Part shown: positions 8,122 through 16,800 of the stretch, in pieces
Position numbering within the stretch: the first letter of the stretch is position 1
Layout of the letters: each line of letters begins with the position of its first letter
The notes under the pieces: generated by a model
Databases searched by the model: none
Told to the model about the DNA's origin: nothing
Seen by the model: only the letters and a program-made list of their open reading frames with translations
Source: Oscillospiraceae bacterium
GTDB taxonomy: Bacteria; Bacillota; Clostridia; Oscillospirales; Acutalibacteraceae
Direction of reading: 5' to 3'
NCBI GenBank assembly: GCA_015065925.1
Contig: SVPL01000006.1
Coordinates: forward strand, 1-64,000
DNA: 64,000 nt
Made by a program: the position numbers and the translations under genes

Positions 8122-8958
8122 ATGGCGAATTTAAGACTTTTAAGCAACAATATTTGGTGGACGAACAGCAATTCCTCAGCTTGGGCAGAGCGCGGAGAGG
8201 ATTGTTCTCCCGAGCATCGCGCAAAGGGCTTTGCAAAGGTTTACTCCGAGCTTAAGCCTGATATTATAGGCTTGCAGGAAGCGGCGGCAATGCTTCCGAA
8301 CTGCGTTATGACCGAGCTTTTAGAGCAAACCGACATTCCTTACGCCCTTCTTTGGGGCAGGGATACACCCATTATCTACCGCACCGATAAATTTGAGCTT
8401 GTTGAGTCTGCTTATGATATTTATTCCGAAGAAATTCCCGATTTTGAGGGTAGCTTTAATAACCTTAAAACAAAATCCTACTGCATAGGTGTTTTTAGGA
8501 TTAAAGAAAACGGCAAAATTTTGGTTTTTGGCACCACCCACCTTTGGTATATGACCGAGTCACAACAAAAAGGCTCTGAGGCGGCAAGAGTTTATCAGCT
8601 TAGTATTTTTATGGATAAGATTGAACAGTTTAAGGAAAAATATAATTGCCCTGCCGTTATTATGGGTGATTTTAACGCCAAATACGACTCCGATACGGTG
8701 CAATCTACTCTGAAAAGAGGCTACATACACTCCTACCATCTTGCCACAGATTATAAGGATGAAACCAGCGGTTATCACACCTGCCATTCCCAAAATTATG
8801 ACAGATTTGAAAATAAAGGCACCTTTAATGACGCTATTGACCAGCTTCTTTTTAAGGATATTCCCGATGGTGCGGTAAAGCGTTTTGACCGATATTATCC
8901 CGAATATTATTTCCCCCTTTCCGACCATTTCCCCCTTTATGTTGATATTGAAATGTAA
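8122..8958 (+). CDS. Endonuclease/exonuclease/phosphatase family protein
   Basis: A 278-residue cytoplasmic protein of the EEP (DNase I-like) metal-dependent phosphoesterase fold. It has LRLLSNNIWW at the N-terminus, DIIGLQEA with the metal-binding Glu, the MGDFNAK segment and the final SDHFPLYVDI with the catalytic SDH triplet. EEP members cleave nucleic acids, phosphoinositides or sphingolipids; the substrate cannot be read here. AAAAGGAATGG sits 7 bp before ATG 8122. The reading frame is open upstream to 7573, but that part is antisense to the GH106 gene and crosses the promoter, so it is not coding. Confidence 0.82.
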   Translation: MANLRLLSNNIWWTNSNSSAWAERGEDCSPEHRAKGFAKVYSELKPDIIGLQEAAAMLPNCVMTELLEQTDIPYALLWGRDTPIIYRTDKFELVESAYDIYSEEIPDFEGSFNNLKTKSYCIGVFRIKENGKILVFGTTHLWYMTESQQKGSEAARVYQLSIFMDKIEQFKEKYNCPAVIMGDFNAKYDSDTVQSTLKRGYIHSYHLATDYKDETSGYHTCHSQNYDRFENKGTFNDAIDQLLFKDIPDGAVKRFDRYYPEYYFPLSDHFPLYVDIEM

Positions 8959-9001
8959 AAAAGAGGCTGCCTCATTTTTTGTTAATGAGACAGCCCCTTT
9001 T
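8958..9001 (+). terminator. Rho-independent terminator of the EEP-family gene
   Basis: AAAAGAGGCTGCCTCAT pairs with ATGAGACAGCCCCTTTT (one bulge), a T-rich loop and a T tail, directly after the stop codon. Confidence 0.75.
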
Positions 9002-9036
9002 AAGATTTTATATTTTAAGTTGCTCTATAAATTGTA

Positions 9037-9095
9037 GTTTGAAAGGCGAAACGCCTTTCAAACTTGTAGGGGCAATCGCGGACGCTTGCCCCTAC
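9037..9095. repeat. Two adjacent perfect hairpins, intergenic repeat
   Basis: GTTTGAAAGGCG (9037-9048) is followed by loop AAA and its exact complement (9052-9063), then GTAGGGGCAA (9066-9075) with its exact complement (9086-9095). The first hairpin recurs with a different 3-nt loop at 53628-53654. No T-run follows, so these look like interspersed palindromic repeats rather than terminators. Confidence 0.65.
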
Positions 9096-9161
9096 ATCTG
9101 TTTAATATAATCACATCGTTAACCCCCAATTTACCGCTAACTATATTGACGCGTTTGCCTT

Positions 9162-10136
9162 CTAGTCAGAGTAATAAAAATACTTATAAAAATTGGGATA
9201 TAAGGATAAAAAGGCTTTTAGTGTTGTTCGGGTAGATGAGCCGGGGTCATTAACGGTAAAATTCCCGATAGAAAGAGAATCTGAACCGCTGTATCCTGTA
9301 ATGACCACCCAATGCTGACTTCCCGCCTTATTTTTCGCTCCCAAAAGCACTGCTTTGCCTTTTTTTAGCTGATCATAAATCTTGCTTAGATAGTTGGTAT
9401 TTGTTGTTACAACCGTGTAATCACTTGGCCAATAAACATTGCCGGAGGATGTATAGCTTAGCTTTTTGGACATAGCGTCGGGGTAAATGGTAGTGCCTTT
9501 TCTAAAAGATTCTATCATAGCTATGGCGGTGGTTGCGCAACCAATCTGCTCAATTGTTTTTCCCGATGAGCCGATTTTAGTTTTTGCCCATCGACTGTCA
9601 TACTGCTTAAAGCTAGGCACTTTAAGCGCGATTTTAGGGTATGAAACAGTCTTATTATCGGTAAGATATTTTGAACTTACATATCCTGTTTTTGTACCGT
9701 TAAAAAGGATTTTGCTCCACCCGTTTGATGAAGAAAGCTCAATAACCACCTTGCCGTTTGCAAGGCTTCCTATTCGCGAATAGGATGTACCTGCGCCGCT
9801 TCTCACATTCAATGTACCTGATGTAAGCTTAACCGTTTTTGTGGTAGAGCTTACAGCTTTAATATAGTCCGAATGGCAAAACCCGTATTTGCCGTTGGAA
9901 TATTCCACCTTCCACCAATCGCCCGATTTGGATATAAGGGTGATGAATGTATCTTTTTTTAGACTGTAAATAACTTCCGCCTTGGTAGATGCGCTTTTGC
10001 GTACATTTAAGCTTCCGTTCTTAATTGATACGGTACCCGCCTTTGAAGATGTATCAACTGCAGATGCTGTTAAGGGAACTGCCAACAAGGTAAAAACAAC
10101 TGCAAATATCACCATAAAGGATAATACCTTTTTCAA
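9162..10136 (-). CDS. Secreted double-SH3 protein with C39-like cysteine peptidase domain
   Basis: 324 residues: a signal peptide (about 1-26, ending TASA), two bacterial SH3 domains (about 35-92 and 100-158, both with the LNVR motif that starts such domains) and a papain-like C39_2 domain (about 170-320). Cys200 in QIGCATTAIAM, His275 in SQHWVVITGY and Asn296/Asp297 in VNDPGS form the expected catalytic set. SH3b domains bind cell-wall peptide stems, so a wall-associated peptidase or amidase is likely. The start is TTG 10136 with GTGAGGTG just upstream. It stands alone between terminators. Confidence 0.85.
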   Translation of the reverse strand: MKKVLSFMVIFAVVFTLLAVPLTASAVDTSSKAGTVSIKNGSLNVRKSASTKAEVIYSLKKDTFITLISKSGDWWKVEYSNGKYGFCHSDYIKAVSSTTKTVKLTSGTLNVRSGAGTSYSRIGSLANGKVVIELSSSNGWSKILFNGTKTGYVSSKYLTDNKTVSYPKIALKVPSFKQYDSRWAKTKIGSSGKTIEQIGCATTAIAMIESFRKGTTIYPDAMSKKLSYTSSGNVYWPSDYTVVTTNTNYLSKIYDQLKKGKAVLLGAKNKAGSQHWVVITGYSGSDSLSIGNFTVNDPGSSTRTTLKAFLSLYPNFYKYFYYSD

Positions 10137-10166
10137 AATTTCACCTCACTTTTTTAAAAAATAATA

Positions 10167-10204
10167 CCCAAGGTGTTTGCTTATAAAACAAAAACACCTT
10201 GGGT
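10167..10204 (-). terminator. Terminator downstream of the Sel1-repeat gene
   Basis: Perfect 13-bp arms ACCCAAGGTGTTT (10167-10179) and complement (10192-10204), with A/T-rich flanks. It separates the Sel1 gene from the peptidase gene. Confidence 0.75.
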
Positions 10205-10244
10205 TAATTATATCATAAATTATACTATATGATAATGCTCCAAA

Positions 10245-10766
10245 TTATGACAGATTTTCTTCCTTTAAAAATGAGATTTCCGATAAAATAGAATTTAAAA
10301 CCTCTACTGAATTTTCATAAATAGGTTCATACTCGTTCATTGTTACGGCTTTTTGGGCGAATTTATGCGCTTTTTCTAAATCCCTTTTAACCCCCCAGCC
10401 ATTTTGATATGCGCGGGCGAGGTATAAAGCAAGGGAGGTAAGTCCTGCTGTTTCGTAATAAAATTTAAATACCAAAAATAAAGATTCGTTGTTAATAAGT
10501 GAATAAAATTTTTCATTTTCGTTGGGATTATTTGCTTCTTTAAGCAAAGCTTCGGCTTCTGCAAGGCATATGTACGCCTCAGTAAAACGATAATTTTCGG
10601 CATCTGAGCGAATACAAAGCAAAAATCTGCCAAACCAAAGCCGCCAGTCGTTATTTTTAAGTTTATTAATTTTTCGATTTGCTTGCTTGAACTCGCGGGC
10701 TATGATTTTTCTGTTTAGCAATAGTTCAAAGGCTTGGTCAAGGGACATTCGGTTGAATAAAGACAT
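10245..10766 (-). CDS. Sel1/TPR-repeat protein, unknown role
   Basis: 173 residues, alpha-helical and soluble, with no signal peptide. The segment LALYLARAYQNGWGVKRDLE followed by KAHKFAQKAV (about 113-142) is a Sel1-type repeat (helix-turn-helix scaffold for protein contacts). The N-terminal half (LAEAEALLKEANN) also has TPR character. AGGTAGGA precedes ATG 10766. No enzymatic motif is present; it probably bridges other proteins. Neighbours do not reveal a partner, although another Sel1-like protein is encoded at 11526. Confidence 0.65.
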   Translation of the reverse strand: MSLFNRMSLDQAFELLLNRKIIAREFKQANRKINKLKNNDWRLWFGRFLLCIRSDAENYRFTEAYICLAEAEALLKEANNPNENEKFYSLINNESLFLVFKFYYETAGLTSLALYLARAYQNGWGVKRDLEKAHKFAQKAVTMNEYEPIYENSVEVLNSILSEISFLKEENLS

Positions 10767-10805
10767 AAAAAGTCCTACCTTGTAAAAATATTTGCCGAGT
10801 TAATA

Positions 10806-10843
10806 ATATACCTATACTAATTATATCATTAGTATAGGTATAT
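10806..10843. repeat. Perfect 16-bp inverted repeat
   Basis: ATATACCTATACTAAT (10806-10821) and its exact complement (10828-10843) around a 6-nt spacer. It lies between the 3' end of rnpB and the start of the Sel1 gene, both read leftward. It could be the rnpB terminator (though no T-run follows) or an operator for the Sel1 gene. Confidence 0.6.
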
Positions 10844-10913
10844 TTCAATAGACAGTTTTGTGCATTTATTAAGGCTTGTTTTGTGCAAAACTACTTTATT
10901 GATAAAAAACAGC

Positions 10914-11247
10914 TTGGAGTTGGTCTGTAAGCCGGGTTCTGTCGTGAACGGCTATCTATCTAGGCGGGGGATTGCTCCCACGCTCCAGCCACCTTTCGAA
11001 GCCCATCGGGCAGATGCATTGCTTCAGTCGGTGTTGCTTCGGATAGAGTTTACAGGGACAAACGGTCTCCCGAATGACCGGTGGGCTCTTACCCCACCTT
11101 TCCACCCTTACCGCTAAAAAGCGGCGGTATATTTCTGTTGCACTTGTCCTAAGGTCGCCCTCGGCGGCGGTTAGCCGCTATCCTGCCCTATGAAGCCCGG
11201 ACTTTCCTCATACTCTTTTGAGCACGCAGCCGTTTAACCAACTCCAA
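10914..11247 (-). ncRNA. rnpB: RNase P RNA
   Basis: The catalytic RNA of ribonuclease P, which matures tRNA 5' ends. On the minus strand the 5' region holds GAGGAAAGTCCGGGC and the 3' region holds CCCGGCTTACAGAC, the universally conserved P4-region pair. The ends close as helix P1 (11 bp between 11237-11247 and 10914-10924). The length of about 334 nt fits a bacterial RNase P RNA. The rnpA partner gene is not in this window. Confidence 0.95.
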
Positions 11248-11390
11248 ACGCGTGGCGTTTGATCCAAATACGAATAAGTTTACGAATATAGCTTGACCTC
11301 TACCCCGCGTCCACTTAAATTGCAAACTTAAGGCGACTTATTTAACGCGTGGCGTTTGATCCAAATACAAATAAGTTTGTGGATATAATT
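11246..11390. repeat. Two copies of the intergenic repeat upstream of rnpB
   Basis: AACGCGTGGCGTTTGATCC occurs at 11247-11265 and again at 11344-11362, each followed by AAATACRAATAAGTTT. The first runs on to CTACCCCGCGTCCAC (11300-11314) and TTAAGGCG, a series also found at 38562-38630 and, inverted, at 46990-47043. The first copy begins at the rnpB 5' boundary, so it must lie in or upstream of the rnpB promoter. No protein-coding potential is seen in 11248-11525. Confidence 0.65.
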
Positions 11391-11453
11391 CTATAACATT
11401 ATACATTAATTTTTTTAAAATTGCAACCGATTTTTATGTTTTTTGTGCTGAAT

Positions 11454-11482
11454 TTGACAAACCCAAATAATAATGATATACT
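11454..11482 (+). promoter_or_regulatory. SigA-type promoter for the membrane/Sel1 gene
   Basis: Perfect TTGACA (11454-11459), 17-bp spacer, TATACT (11477-11482), 43 bp before ATG 11526. Confidence 0.75.
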
Positions 11483-11525
11483 TTTCAAAGAAATAAAACT
11501 ATAAAATATAAGGAGCTTTTGTGTT

Positions 11526-12593
11526 ATGAAAAACTTTCCCTCCACTATTACTGCAGAAAATTTCAACGATGTGGCAAAACTCACCTCAAAGTTTGTTTCC
11601 AAAAGCAAGAAAAAATCGCTTATTAGAAAAATTATAAAACCCGTTAGTGGAATTTTATTTTTACTTTTAAGTTTTTTGCTTGTTTACGGAGCAATTTTTA
11701 ATCTATGCGACCCCGAAGATATGTTTGTTTTTGAAAAATTAGAGCCTATTACAAAACTTTGGACTCTTTTTTCGGGCACCTTCACCACTGTCGATATGGC
11801 ATGGTACCTTTATTGGCCTATTTTAATTGTTGCCACTTTTGTAATTCCCCTTTTGGTTTCGGCAATTATCACGATAATCGTTTCTTTTGTCTATAAAACT
11901 ACCCCTCTAGATATCCCTGAGGGAAGCGATGCCGAAAAAGCCAAAGCGTTGCGCCAATCTGCAATGGAAATAAAAAAACAATCTGATGAATCAGACTCCT
12001 ATGAAATTGTATTTACAATTGCTTTCTTGGCTCTTTTAGTTGCCTTTATTGTATTTGCATTTATAGTTCTTAAAATTCCATTTTCAATGGCTACAATATT
12101 AAGTTCATTAGTGGGTATGGCGATTGTAGGCGCTATTCTTTACTATGTTTACAGCATTATTTTTCTAATTTTTGCCATATTCAACGGTAAATTCTACGAA
12201 ATGCCAAATTGCGGTAACATTGTTGCAATTGCCGATGCTTATTGGCTTAGTGTTGACCCCGAAGAAGCCGCGCGTCGTAAGGAAGAAGAGAAACGAAAAG
12301 CTAGAGAAGCCGAAGAGAAACGCGCTCTTGGTGCAGAAAAACGCATACTTGGTCTTGAAGCCGAAAGAAACGGACGCTATTCGACCGCAAAACAATATTT
12401 TAAGGAAGCCGCCGAGTTAGGTGACGCTCTTGGTATGGATAACTACGCCCGTCATTGCCTTATAGAAGGCAAACGCAGCGATGCAATTTATTGGCTTCAA
12501 AAATCTATAGATACAGGGGAAGCAGATGAAACATCAAGAGAACTGCTTCGTGCACTTAAAAACGGTCAGCACATAGATGTACATTATAATTAA
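11526..12593 (+). CDS. Four-helix membrane protein with cytoplasmic coiled coil and Sel1-like repeats
   Basis: 355 residues. Hydrophobic segments near 40-60, 92-118, 164-188 and 192-222 indicate about four membrane helices. A charged coiled coil follows (EEAARRKEEEKRKAREAEEK, about 246-265), then two Sel1/TPR-like helical hairpins (about 272-340; ERNGRYSTAKQYFKEAAELG and KRSDAIYWLQKSIDTGEADE). It is probably a membrane scaffold holding a helical repeat domain in the cytoplasm; no catalytic motif. AAGGAG precedes the ATG. It is first in a short plus-strand series with the deacylase and trmO (13 bp to the next gene), so it may be co-transcribed with them. Confidence 0.7.
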   Translation: MKNFPSTITAENFNDVAKLTSKFVSKSKKKSLIRKIIKPVSGILFLLLSFLLVYGAIFNLCDPEDMFVFEKLEPITKLWTLFSGTFTTVDMAWYLYWPILIVATFVIPLLVSAIITIIVSFVYKTTPLDIPEGSDAEKAKALRQSAMEIKKQSDESDSYEIVFTIAFLALLVAFIVFAFIVLKIPFSMATILSSLVGMAIVGAILYYVYSIIFLIFAIFNGKFYEMPNCGNIVAIADAYWLSVDPEEAARRKEEEKRKAREAEEKRALGAEKRILGLEAERNGRYSTAKQYFKEAAELGDALGMDNYARHCLIEGKRSDAIYWLQKSIDTGEADETSRELLRALKNGQHIDVHYN

Positions 12594-12606
12594 TTAGAGG
12601 ATTATT

Positions 12607-13149
12607 ATGATTTTGGAAAAAGGAAGACCTATTGATACTACAAACAGATTAGAAAAAGAAATTTCGGCTTATGATTTTTTAGACAGCCTTAACATTGTCT
12701 ACGACCGCATAGACCACGCCCCCGCAATGACAATGGAAATTTGCGTCGAAATAGACAAGGTTTTAGGGGCTACAATATGTAAAAATTTATTTTTGTGTAA
12801 CCGTCAGCAAACCGAATTTTATTTACTTATGATGCCTGATGACAAGCCCTTTAAAACAAAAAATCTGTCACAACAAATAGGTTCCTCGCGCCTTTCCTTT
12901 GCCACGGCAGAGCATATGGAAAAATATCTTAATATAACCCCCGGCTCGGTAAGTGTTCTGGGGCTTATAAATGATACCGAAAACAAGGTAACCCTTTTAA
13001 TTGATGCCGATGTTTTAAAGGGTGAATTTTTTGGTTGCCACCCGTTAATAAACACCTCAAGTCTTAAAATAAAAACAACCGATTTAATGGAAAAAATAAT
13101 CCCTGCGCTGGGTAATAAATTTCAAACTGTGGAGCTTGCGGCAGAATGA
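12607..13149 (+). CDS. Prolyl-tRNA deacylase homologue (ProX/YbaK domain)
   Basis: 180 residues with the YbaK/aminoacyl-tRNA-deacylase fold: YDRIDHAPAMTMEICVEID near the N-terminus, CKNLFLCNRQQTEFYLLMM in the middle, then LSFATAEHMEKYL and PGSVSVLGLIND. This layout is that of the free-standing ProX/PrdX editing proteins that hydrolyse mischarged alanyl-tRNA-Pro. It overlaps the next gene (trmO) by 4 bp (ATGA), so both are translated together and both act on tRNA quality. An AGAGG site precedes the start. Confidence 0.85.
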   Translation: MILEKGRPIDTTNRLEKEISAYDFLDSLNIVYDRIDHAPAMTMEICVEIDKVLGATICKNLFLCNRQQTEFYLLMMPDDKPFKTKNLSQQIGSSRLSFATAEHMEKYLNITPGSVSVLGLINDTENKVTLLIDADVLKGEFFGCHPLINTSSLKIKTTDLMEKIIPALGNKFQTVELAAE

Positions 13150-13835
13150 AAAATCAACTTAAAATAATCGCTCACATTGAAACCGATTTTAAAACAAAAT
13201 TCGGCATACCAAGGCAAAGCGGGCTTGTGGATTTAGAGGCACTTATAATTTTTGAGCCTGAGTACCGAAATGATGATGCTCTGCGCGGGATTGAGGATTT
13301 TAGCCATCTTTGGCTTATTTGGAATTTTTCTAAGGCTCAGCGCCATACTTGGTCACCTACTGTTCGTCCGCCAAGGCTTGGGGGTAATAAAAGAATAGGG
13401 GTTTTTGCCACACGCTCTCCCTTCAGACCTAATCCAATCGGGCTTTCATCTGTTAAACTGTTAGGTAAGGTAAAAACGCCAAATCAAGGCACAGCTTTGC
13501 GTGTTTCAGGGGCGGATTTAATGAACGGCACCCCAATTTACGATATTAAGCCATATCTCGCCTACACCGACAGCCACCCCGATGCAATAGGAGGATTTGC
13601 AGATAAAAAGCTTAACGACTCCTTAGAAGTTGAATTTCCCCCCGACCTTTTAAAAATAATACCTGAAAATAAACAAAATGCCCTTTTGGAGCTTCTTTCT
13701 GAGGACCCCCGCCCACACTATATTTCCGATAATAACCGCATTTATGGATTTGAATTTTCCGATTTTGAAATTAAGTTTAAGGTGGAAGACGGTCTTTTAA
13801 CGGTTGTTGAGTTAAATATTATTAAAAAGGCATAG
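13146..13835 (+). CDS. trmO: tRNA (N6-threonylcarbamoyl-A37) methyltransferase TrmO
   Basis: 229 residues of the TsaA/YaeB beta-barrel family that methylates t6A at position 37 of ANN-decoding tRNAs with S-adenosylmethionine. Signature segments are IEDFSHLWLIW, the arginine-rich GVFATRSPFRPNPIGLS and the acidic DLMNGTPIYDIKPYL; the C-terminal RIYGFEFSDFEIKF extension is also typical. It starts inside the stop of the deacylase gene. There is no terminator directly after it. Confidence 0.92.
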   Translation: MKNQLKIIAHIETDFKTKFGIPRQSGLVDLEALIIFEPEYRNDDALRGIEDFSHLWLIWNFSKAQRHTWSPTVRPPRLGGNKRIGVFATRSPFRPNPIGLSSVKLLGKVKTPNQGTALRVSGADLMNGTPIYDIKPYLAYTDSHPDAIGGFADKKLNDSLEVEFPPDLLKIIPENKQNALLELLSEDPRPHYISDNNRIYGFEFSDFEIKFKVEDGLLTVVELNIIKKA

Positions 13836-13978
13836 CAAAATATACTTAAAAAATCATAAAAATGCAAAAAACAGGTGGAAAAATTAAAAAAATGTGGTAT
13901 TATAGAATATAATAAATTATTTGCAATTTCAATATACTTGGCTTGGCAGATTTGAAGTCAAGAAAAAGGAATTATTCT

Positions 13979-14342
13979 ATGAATCGTTTTTTAAGGTCGC
14001 TGAAAGAGGCAGTAGTGTAAAAACCGAATTTATTGCGGGTATGACCACATTTTTTGCTATGGTTTACATTTTAATGGTAAATGCCAATATGTTTTCCGAT
14101 CCCTTTGGGGATGGCTCCAATCCTTTAGGAGTTTCCTACGGCGCCATTTACATAGCCACCGCAATCCCTGCCTTTTTAACTCTGGCGGTTATGCCCTTTA
14201 CATACAACATTTCCTACGGAATTGCATTTGGACTTATTTCTTACATAATAATCTCTGTTTTTTGTGGCGATTTCAAAAAAACAAGGGTAGCTCATGGGTT
14301 ATTGCCGCCCTTTTTGTGGCAATGCTACTGCTTACACATTAA
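13979..14342 (+). pseudogene. Wrecked AzgA-family purine (guanine/hypoxanthine) permease
   Basis: The frame around 13982-14270 reads FFKVAERGSSVKTEFIAGMT and FFAMVYILMVNANMFSDPFG, the N-terminus of AzgA-type NCS2 permeases. It then jumps to PAFLTLAVMPFTYNISYGIA, a segment from the far C-terminus of that family, so most of the roughly 450-residue protein is deleted. The natural ATG (13979, with AAAAAGGAA upstream) is out of frame because one T is missing from a T-run. Another shift in the A-run near 14275 separates the real tail SSWVIAALFVAMLLLTH and stop at 14342. Three lesions make it non-functional. Confidence 0.85.
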
Positions 14343-14358
14343 ATTTTTTAAAAACAAA

Positions 14359-14397
14359 AAAGGTTCCCCGACTGCAAAACGCAATCGGAGAGCCTTT
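14359..14397 (+). terminator. Terminator after the permease pseudogene
   Basis: AAAGGTTCCCCGA pairs (11 of 13, plus wobble) with TCGGAGAGCCTTT, followed by TTTTT. It is a relic of the permease gene. Confidence 0.65.
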
Positions 14398-14427
14398 ATT
14401 TTTGCTTATTACTTATTAAACCCTAAT

Positions 14428-14504
14428 CCTATGAAGTTCGATGAGCCAAAAGATGCCTAAAAATAGCCATTTAAGGCTGGTTCGAGTTTGAATGCTCTGG
14501 CTAA
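14428..14504. repeat. 77-bp direct repeat, left copy
   Basis: Starts CCTATGAAGTTCGATGAGCC and ends TTTGAATGCTCTGGCTAA. A copy with only two mismatches lies in the same orientation at 18973-19049. The pair brackets the membrane-protein module 14501-18666, and the left copy overlaps the last codon of the DUF4173 gene. Confidence 0.8.
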
Positions 14505-16096
14505 TCGGTTTTTATTGACCTCTCTGCCAAAATTTTAGGCAGGGTGGTTTCGTACCAATCATAGGAATAATTTTGTTTGTATTTATCCAAGGCGGTTTGA
14601 AGCTCTATAATAAGGGTATAATCCTTGCTTTGCATATATTCCCACCTTTCATCTGACGGCACCGCCTTTTCTCGTTCCAAAAGCTCTTTTTCAAGACGAA
14701 TATACTGGGGTACAGCGGCATCTCCCAGCTTTTCTAAATCCGAAACAACGATTTTTTCCAAACTGCCTTCTAAATATCTATCTACATTATATTTTGCTAT
14801 AAGGGCGTCGCTACCCGCTACCGAAAGCACAAAAAACATAGCAACCGTAACGGCAAAGGCTATTGGAATTAACTTAATTTTCATTATAAATTGCTTTAAA
14901 ATTACAGCTATGAAAATAAGGGTTAAGACCATCATAAACCAAAATGCGTGTACCCTTTTGGGGGTTAATCCGTGTTCATCAATATAAAGCACCAATTTTG
15001 AAATTGCGGTGCTTATTAAAATAAGTGTAAAAACGCAGATTATAACATTTAAAATTCTTATTAAAGCTCCGCCTACCTTATTTCCCTTTTTAACAAAAAG
15101 AAAAATTGCGGATATTAGTACAAGATTTATTGCGCTTACCGTCAAAAGCTGAAAAAATCCTTCTCTTGCATAGGTGGCATAATTAATGTTTTCGGGAAGC
15201 TCACCCAAAAATCCCGAAATATAATACTTCCATTGGGAAACAAAAAATACAACATAAATAAAAAGTATTGGTATGGTTGCTGTGAAGACGGTTATTACAG
15301 GGACAACAGACGCCTGCTCGGATGCCTTTTTGCAATCCTCTACGGTAATTGTTTTCTTTGCGCTTTTATCAAAGGATGATGCGAAAAGCCTGAAAAGATA
15401 AGCACCTGTTGGAATGGCAAAAATTATTGATACAACCTGACCGATAATGTAAGCGGGATTAAAACTGAAAATTTTACCAAGCAAATGCAAAAATCCGCTA
15501 TCAAACGAAAGAAGATAAAAAACTACCGCTGTTGGAATAATGGCAATTATTCCGCCTAAAAGAACCTTGCCTATAACCGAACCCAGCTTGTTGTTTTTTT
15601 GGCTGAACATAGCCGCGATTATTCCACCAGCCCCCGTAAAGGGAACAACAAGTGTTGCCTTGAAAAAATCCACCAAAATATATGATGATACTCCCCCTTC
15701 AAGACGGTTTTCGGTAGCGGCGCAGACATAGTAGCAATATGCAAAAACCGCATAACCAAAGGCGAAAGCGTGAATTACTGCATTGCCCGATAAAAACAAA
15801 GAAAAGGAAATTAAAAGTCCCGAAAGTCCTATTACAATTGCCGACTTGCCAAACTTCGCCCTTTTAAAAAATAGCATTACTGTGGTAGAAATGTAAAGTA
15901 AAACTATAAAAATAAGACTATATAGCGGTTTTGAAATCGCGGGAAAGGCTCTGCAAAAGATATAACCCAAAAACAGGCACACCCAACTCCAAACCGAGTC
16001 TGAAAAATTAAATTCTCTATGTGTTTTAAGCAAACTGCTAAATTCCCCATCATATTCATCTTCGGAATTTACTGTTATATTGGAAAAATCTTGCAT
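14501..16096 (-). CDS. DUF4173-type polytopic membrane protein
   Basis: 531 residues with some 10-12 hydrophobic segments from about 35 to 430, then a soluble tail (430-531). YAREGFFQLLTVSAINLVLI in the middle is the recognisable DUF4173/DUF4153 signature. Function of the family is unknown. GTGAGGT precedes ATG 16096. It is last of a leftward series (DUF2975, XRE, DUF6688, unknown, DUF4173), 14 bp after the previous gene, so co-transcription is likely. Its stop lies inside the 77-bp direct repeat. Confidence 0.78.
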   Translation of the reverse strand: MQDFSNITVNSEDEYDGEFSSLLKTHREFNFSDSVWSWVCLFLGYIFCRAFPAISKPLYSLIFIVLLYISTTVMLFFKRAKFGKSAIVIGLSGLLISFSLFLSGNAVIHAFAFGYAVFAYCYYVCAATENRLEGGVSSYILVDFFKATLVVPFTGAGGIIAAMFSQKNNKLGSVIGKVLLGGIIAIIPTAVVFYLLSFDSGFLHLLGKIFSFNPAYIIGQVVSIIFAIPTGAYLFRLFASSFDKSAKKTITVEDCKKASEQASVVPVITVFTATIPILFIYVVFFVSQWKYYISGFLGELPENINYATYAREGFFQLLTVSAINLVLISAIFLFVKKGNKVGGALIRILNVIICVFTLILISTAISKLVLYIDEHGLTPKRVHAFWFMMVLTLIFIAVILKQFIMKIKLIPIAFAVTVAMFFVLSVAGSDALIAKYNVDRYLEGSLEKIVVSDLEKLGDAAVPQYIRLEKELLEREKAVPSDERWEYMQSKDYTLIIELQTALDKYKQNYSYDWYETTLPKILAERSIKTD

Positions 16097-16110
16097 AATA
16101 AAACCTCACT

Positions 16111-16800
16111 TTAAAAATACTCTTTTCCAAACATATCAAGCATGGCGTGATATGTTTCGGGTATAATATAACACTCTACCGTGTGGCGTTTGGTGTTAAT
16201 TTCGCCGTCTTCATAATATGTGTGGTTGGGAATATGGGTGGTTATTGCCCATTTCCCATTTATTCTGCCTAAATATCCCACATAAACATCCGCCATAGGA
16301 CTTTTTTCATAGGCAAGATAAAGCTTATCCATATACTGTTCCCCTGCCACCTTTTCGTCTATTATGTCGGTTTCATATTTAAAGGTGGAGGTTTTTTGTC
16401 TTTCTATCTCGGCAATAGCCTTTAAAAAATCGGCGTCCTTAATTTCCGAATTACACCAAACTGCAAGCCTTACCTCCCCGCCTATGTTGGTTTCAGGCTC
16501 ATAATCCTCTGCCATATAAAGTACAGAGTCACGAAATCCGCTACTGAAAAGATAGTTATGGTTGGGGTCGTTTTTTATTTGGTGCAAAACCAAATTGGGT
16601 TCGCCTTTTGCTATTATTCTGCCTACCTCATAGCCCTTGTAGCTTGCGCTCCAATAGGTGCGACCCTGCCATATAAGGCGGTTGCTTTCGCCAAGTATTG
16701 CCGAATAATCGGTAACCAACAGACCGTTTATAAAAAGGGAATACAAAATTATGCCGATAATAATGACAGATAGCAAAATTATTTTAATTGCTTTTTTCAT
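16111..16800 (-). CDS. Membrane-anchored protein, function unknown
   Basis: 229 residues: one N-terminal hydrophobic helix (about 4-27, IKIILLSVIIIGIILYSLFI), then a mainly extracytoplasmic beta-rich domain with no motif I recognise. ATG 16800 is preferred (GGGTGA 6-8 bp upstream); it overlaps the 3' end of the DUF6688 gene by 17 bp, so the two are translationally linked. It probably works with the DUF6688 and DUF4173 proteins in the membrane. Confidence 0.7.
   Translation of the reverse strand: MKKAIKIILLSVIIIGIILYSLFINGLLVTDYSAILGESNRLIWQGRTYWSASYKGYEVGRIIAKGEPNLVLHQIKNDPNHNYLFSSGFRDSVLYMAEDYEPETNIGGEVRLAVWCNSEIKDADFLKAIAEIERQKTSTFKYETDIIDEKVAGEQYMDKLYLAYEKSPMADVYVGYLGRINGKWAITTHIPNHTYYEDGEINTKRHTVECYIIPETYHAMLDMFGKEYF

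Noticed and set aside
8560..8928. 122-codon minus-strand frame within the EEP gene
   Set aside because: Antisense shadow; hydrophobic composition is typical of reverse frames in AT-rich genes.
13836..13978. Possible purine riboswitch before the AzgA remnant
   Set aside because: I could not find the conserved loop-loop and junction sequence of the purine aptamer.
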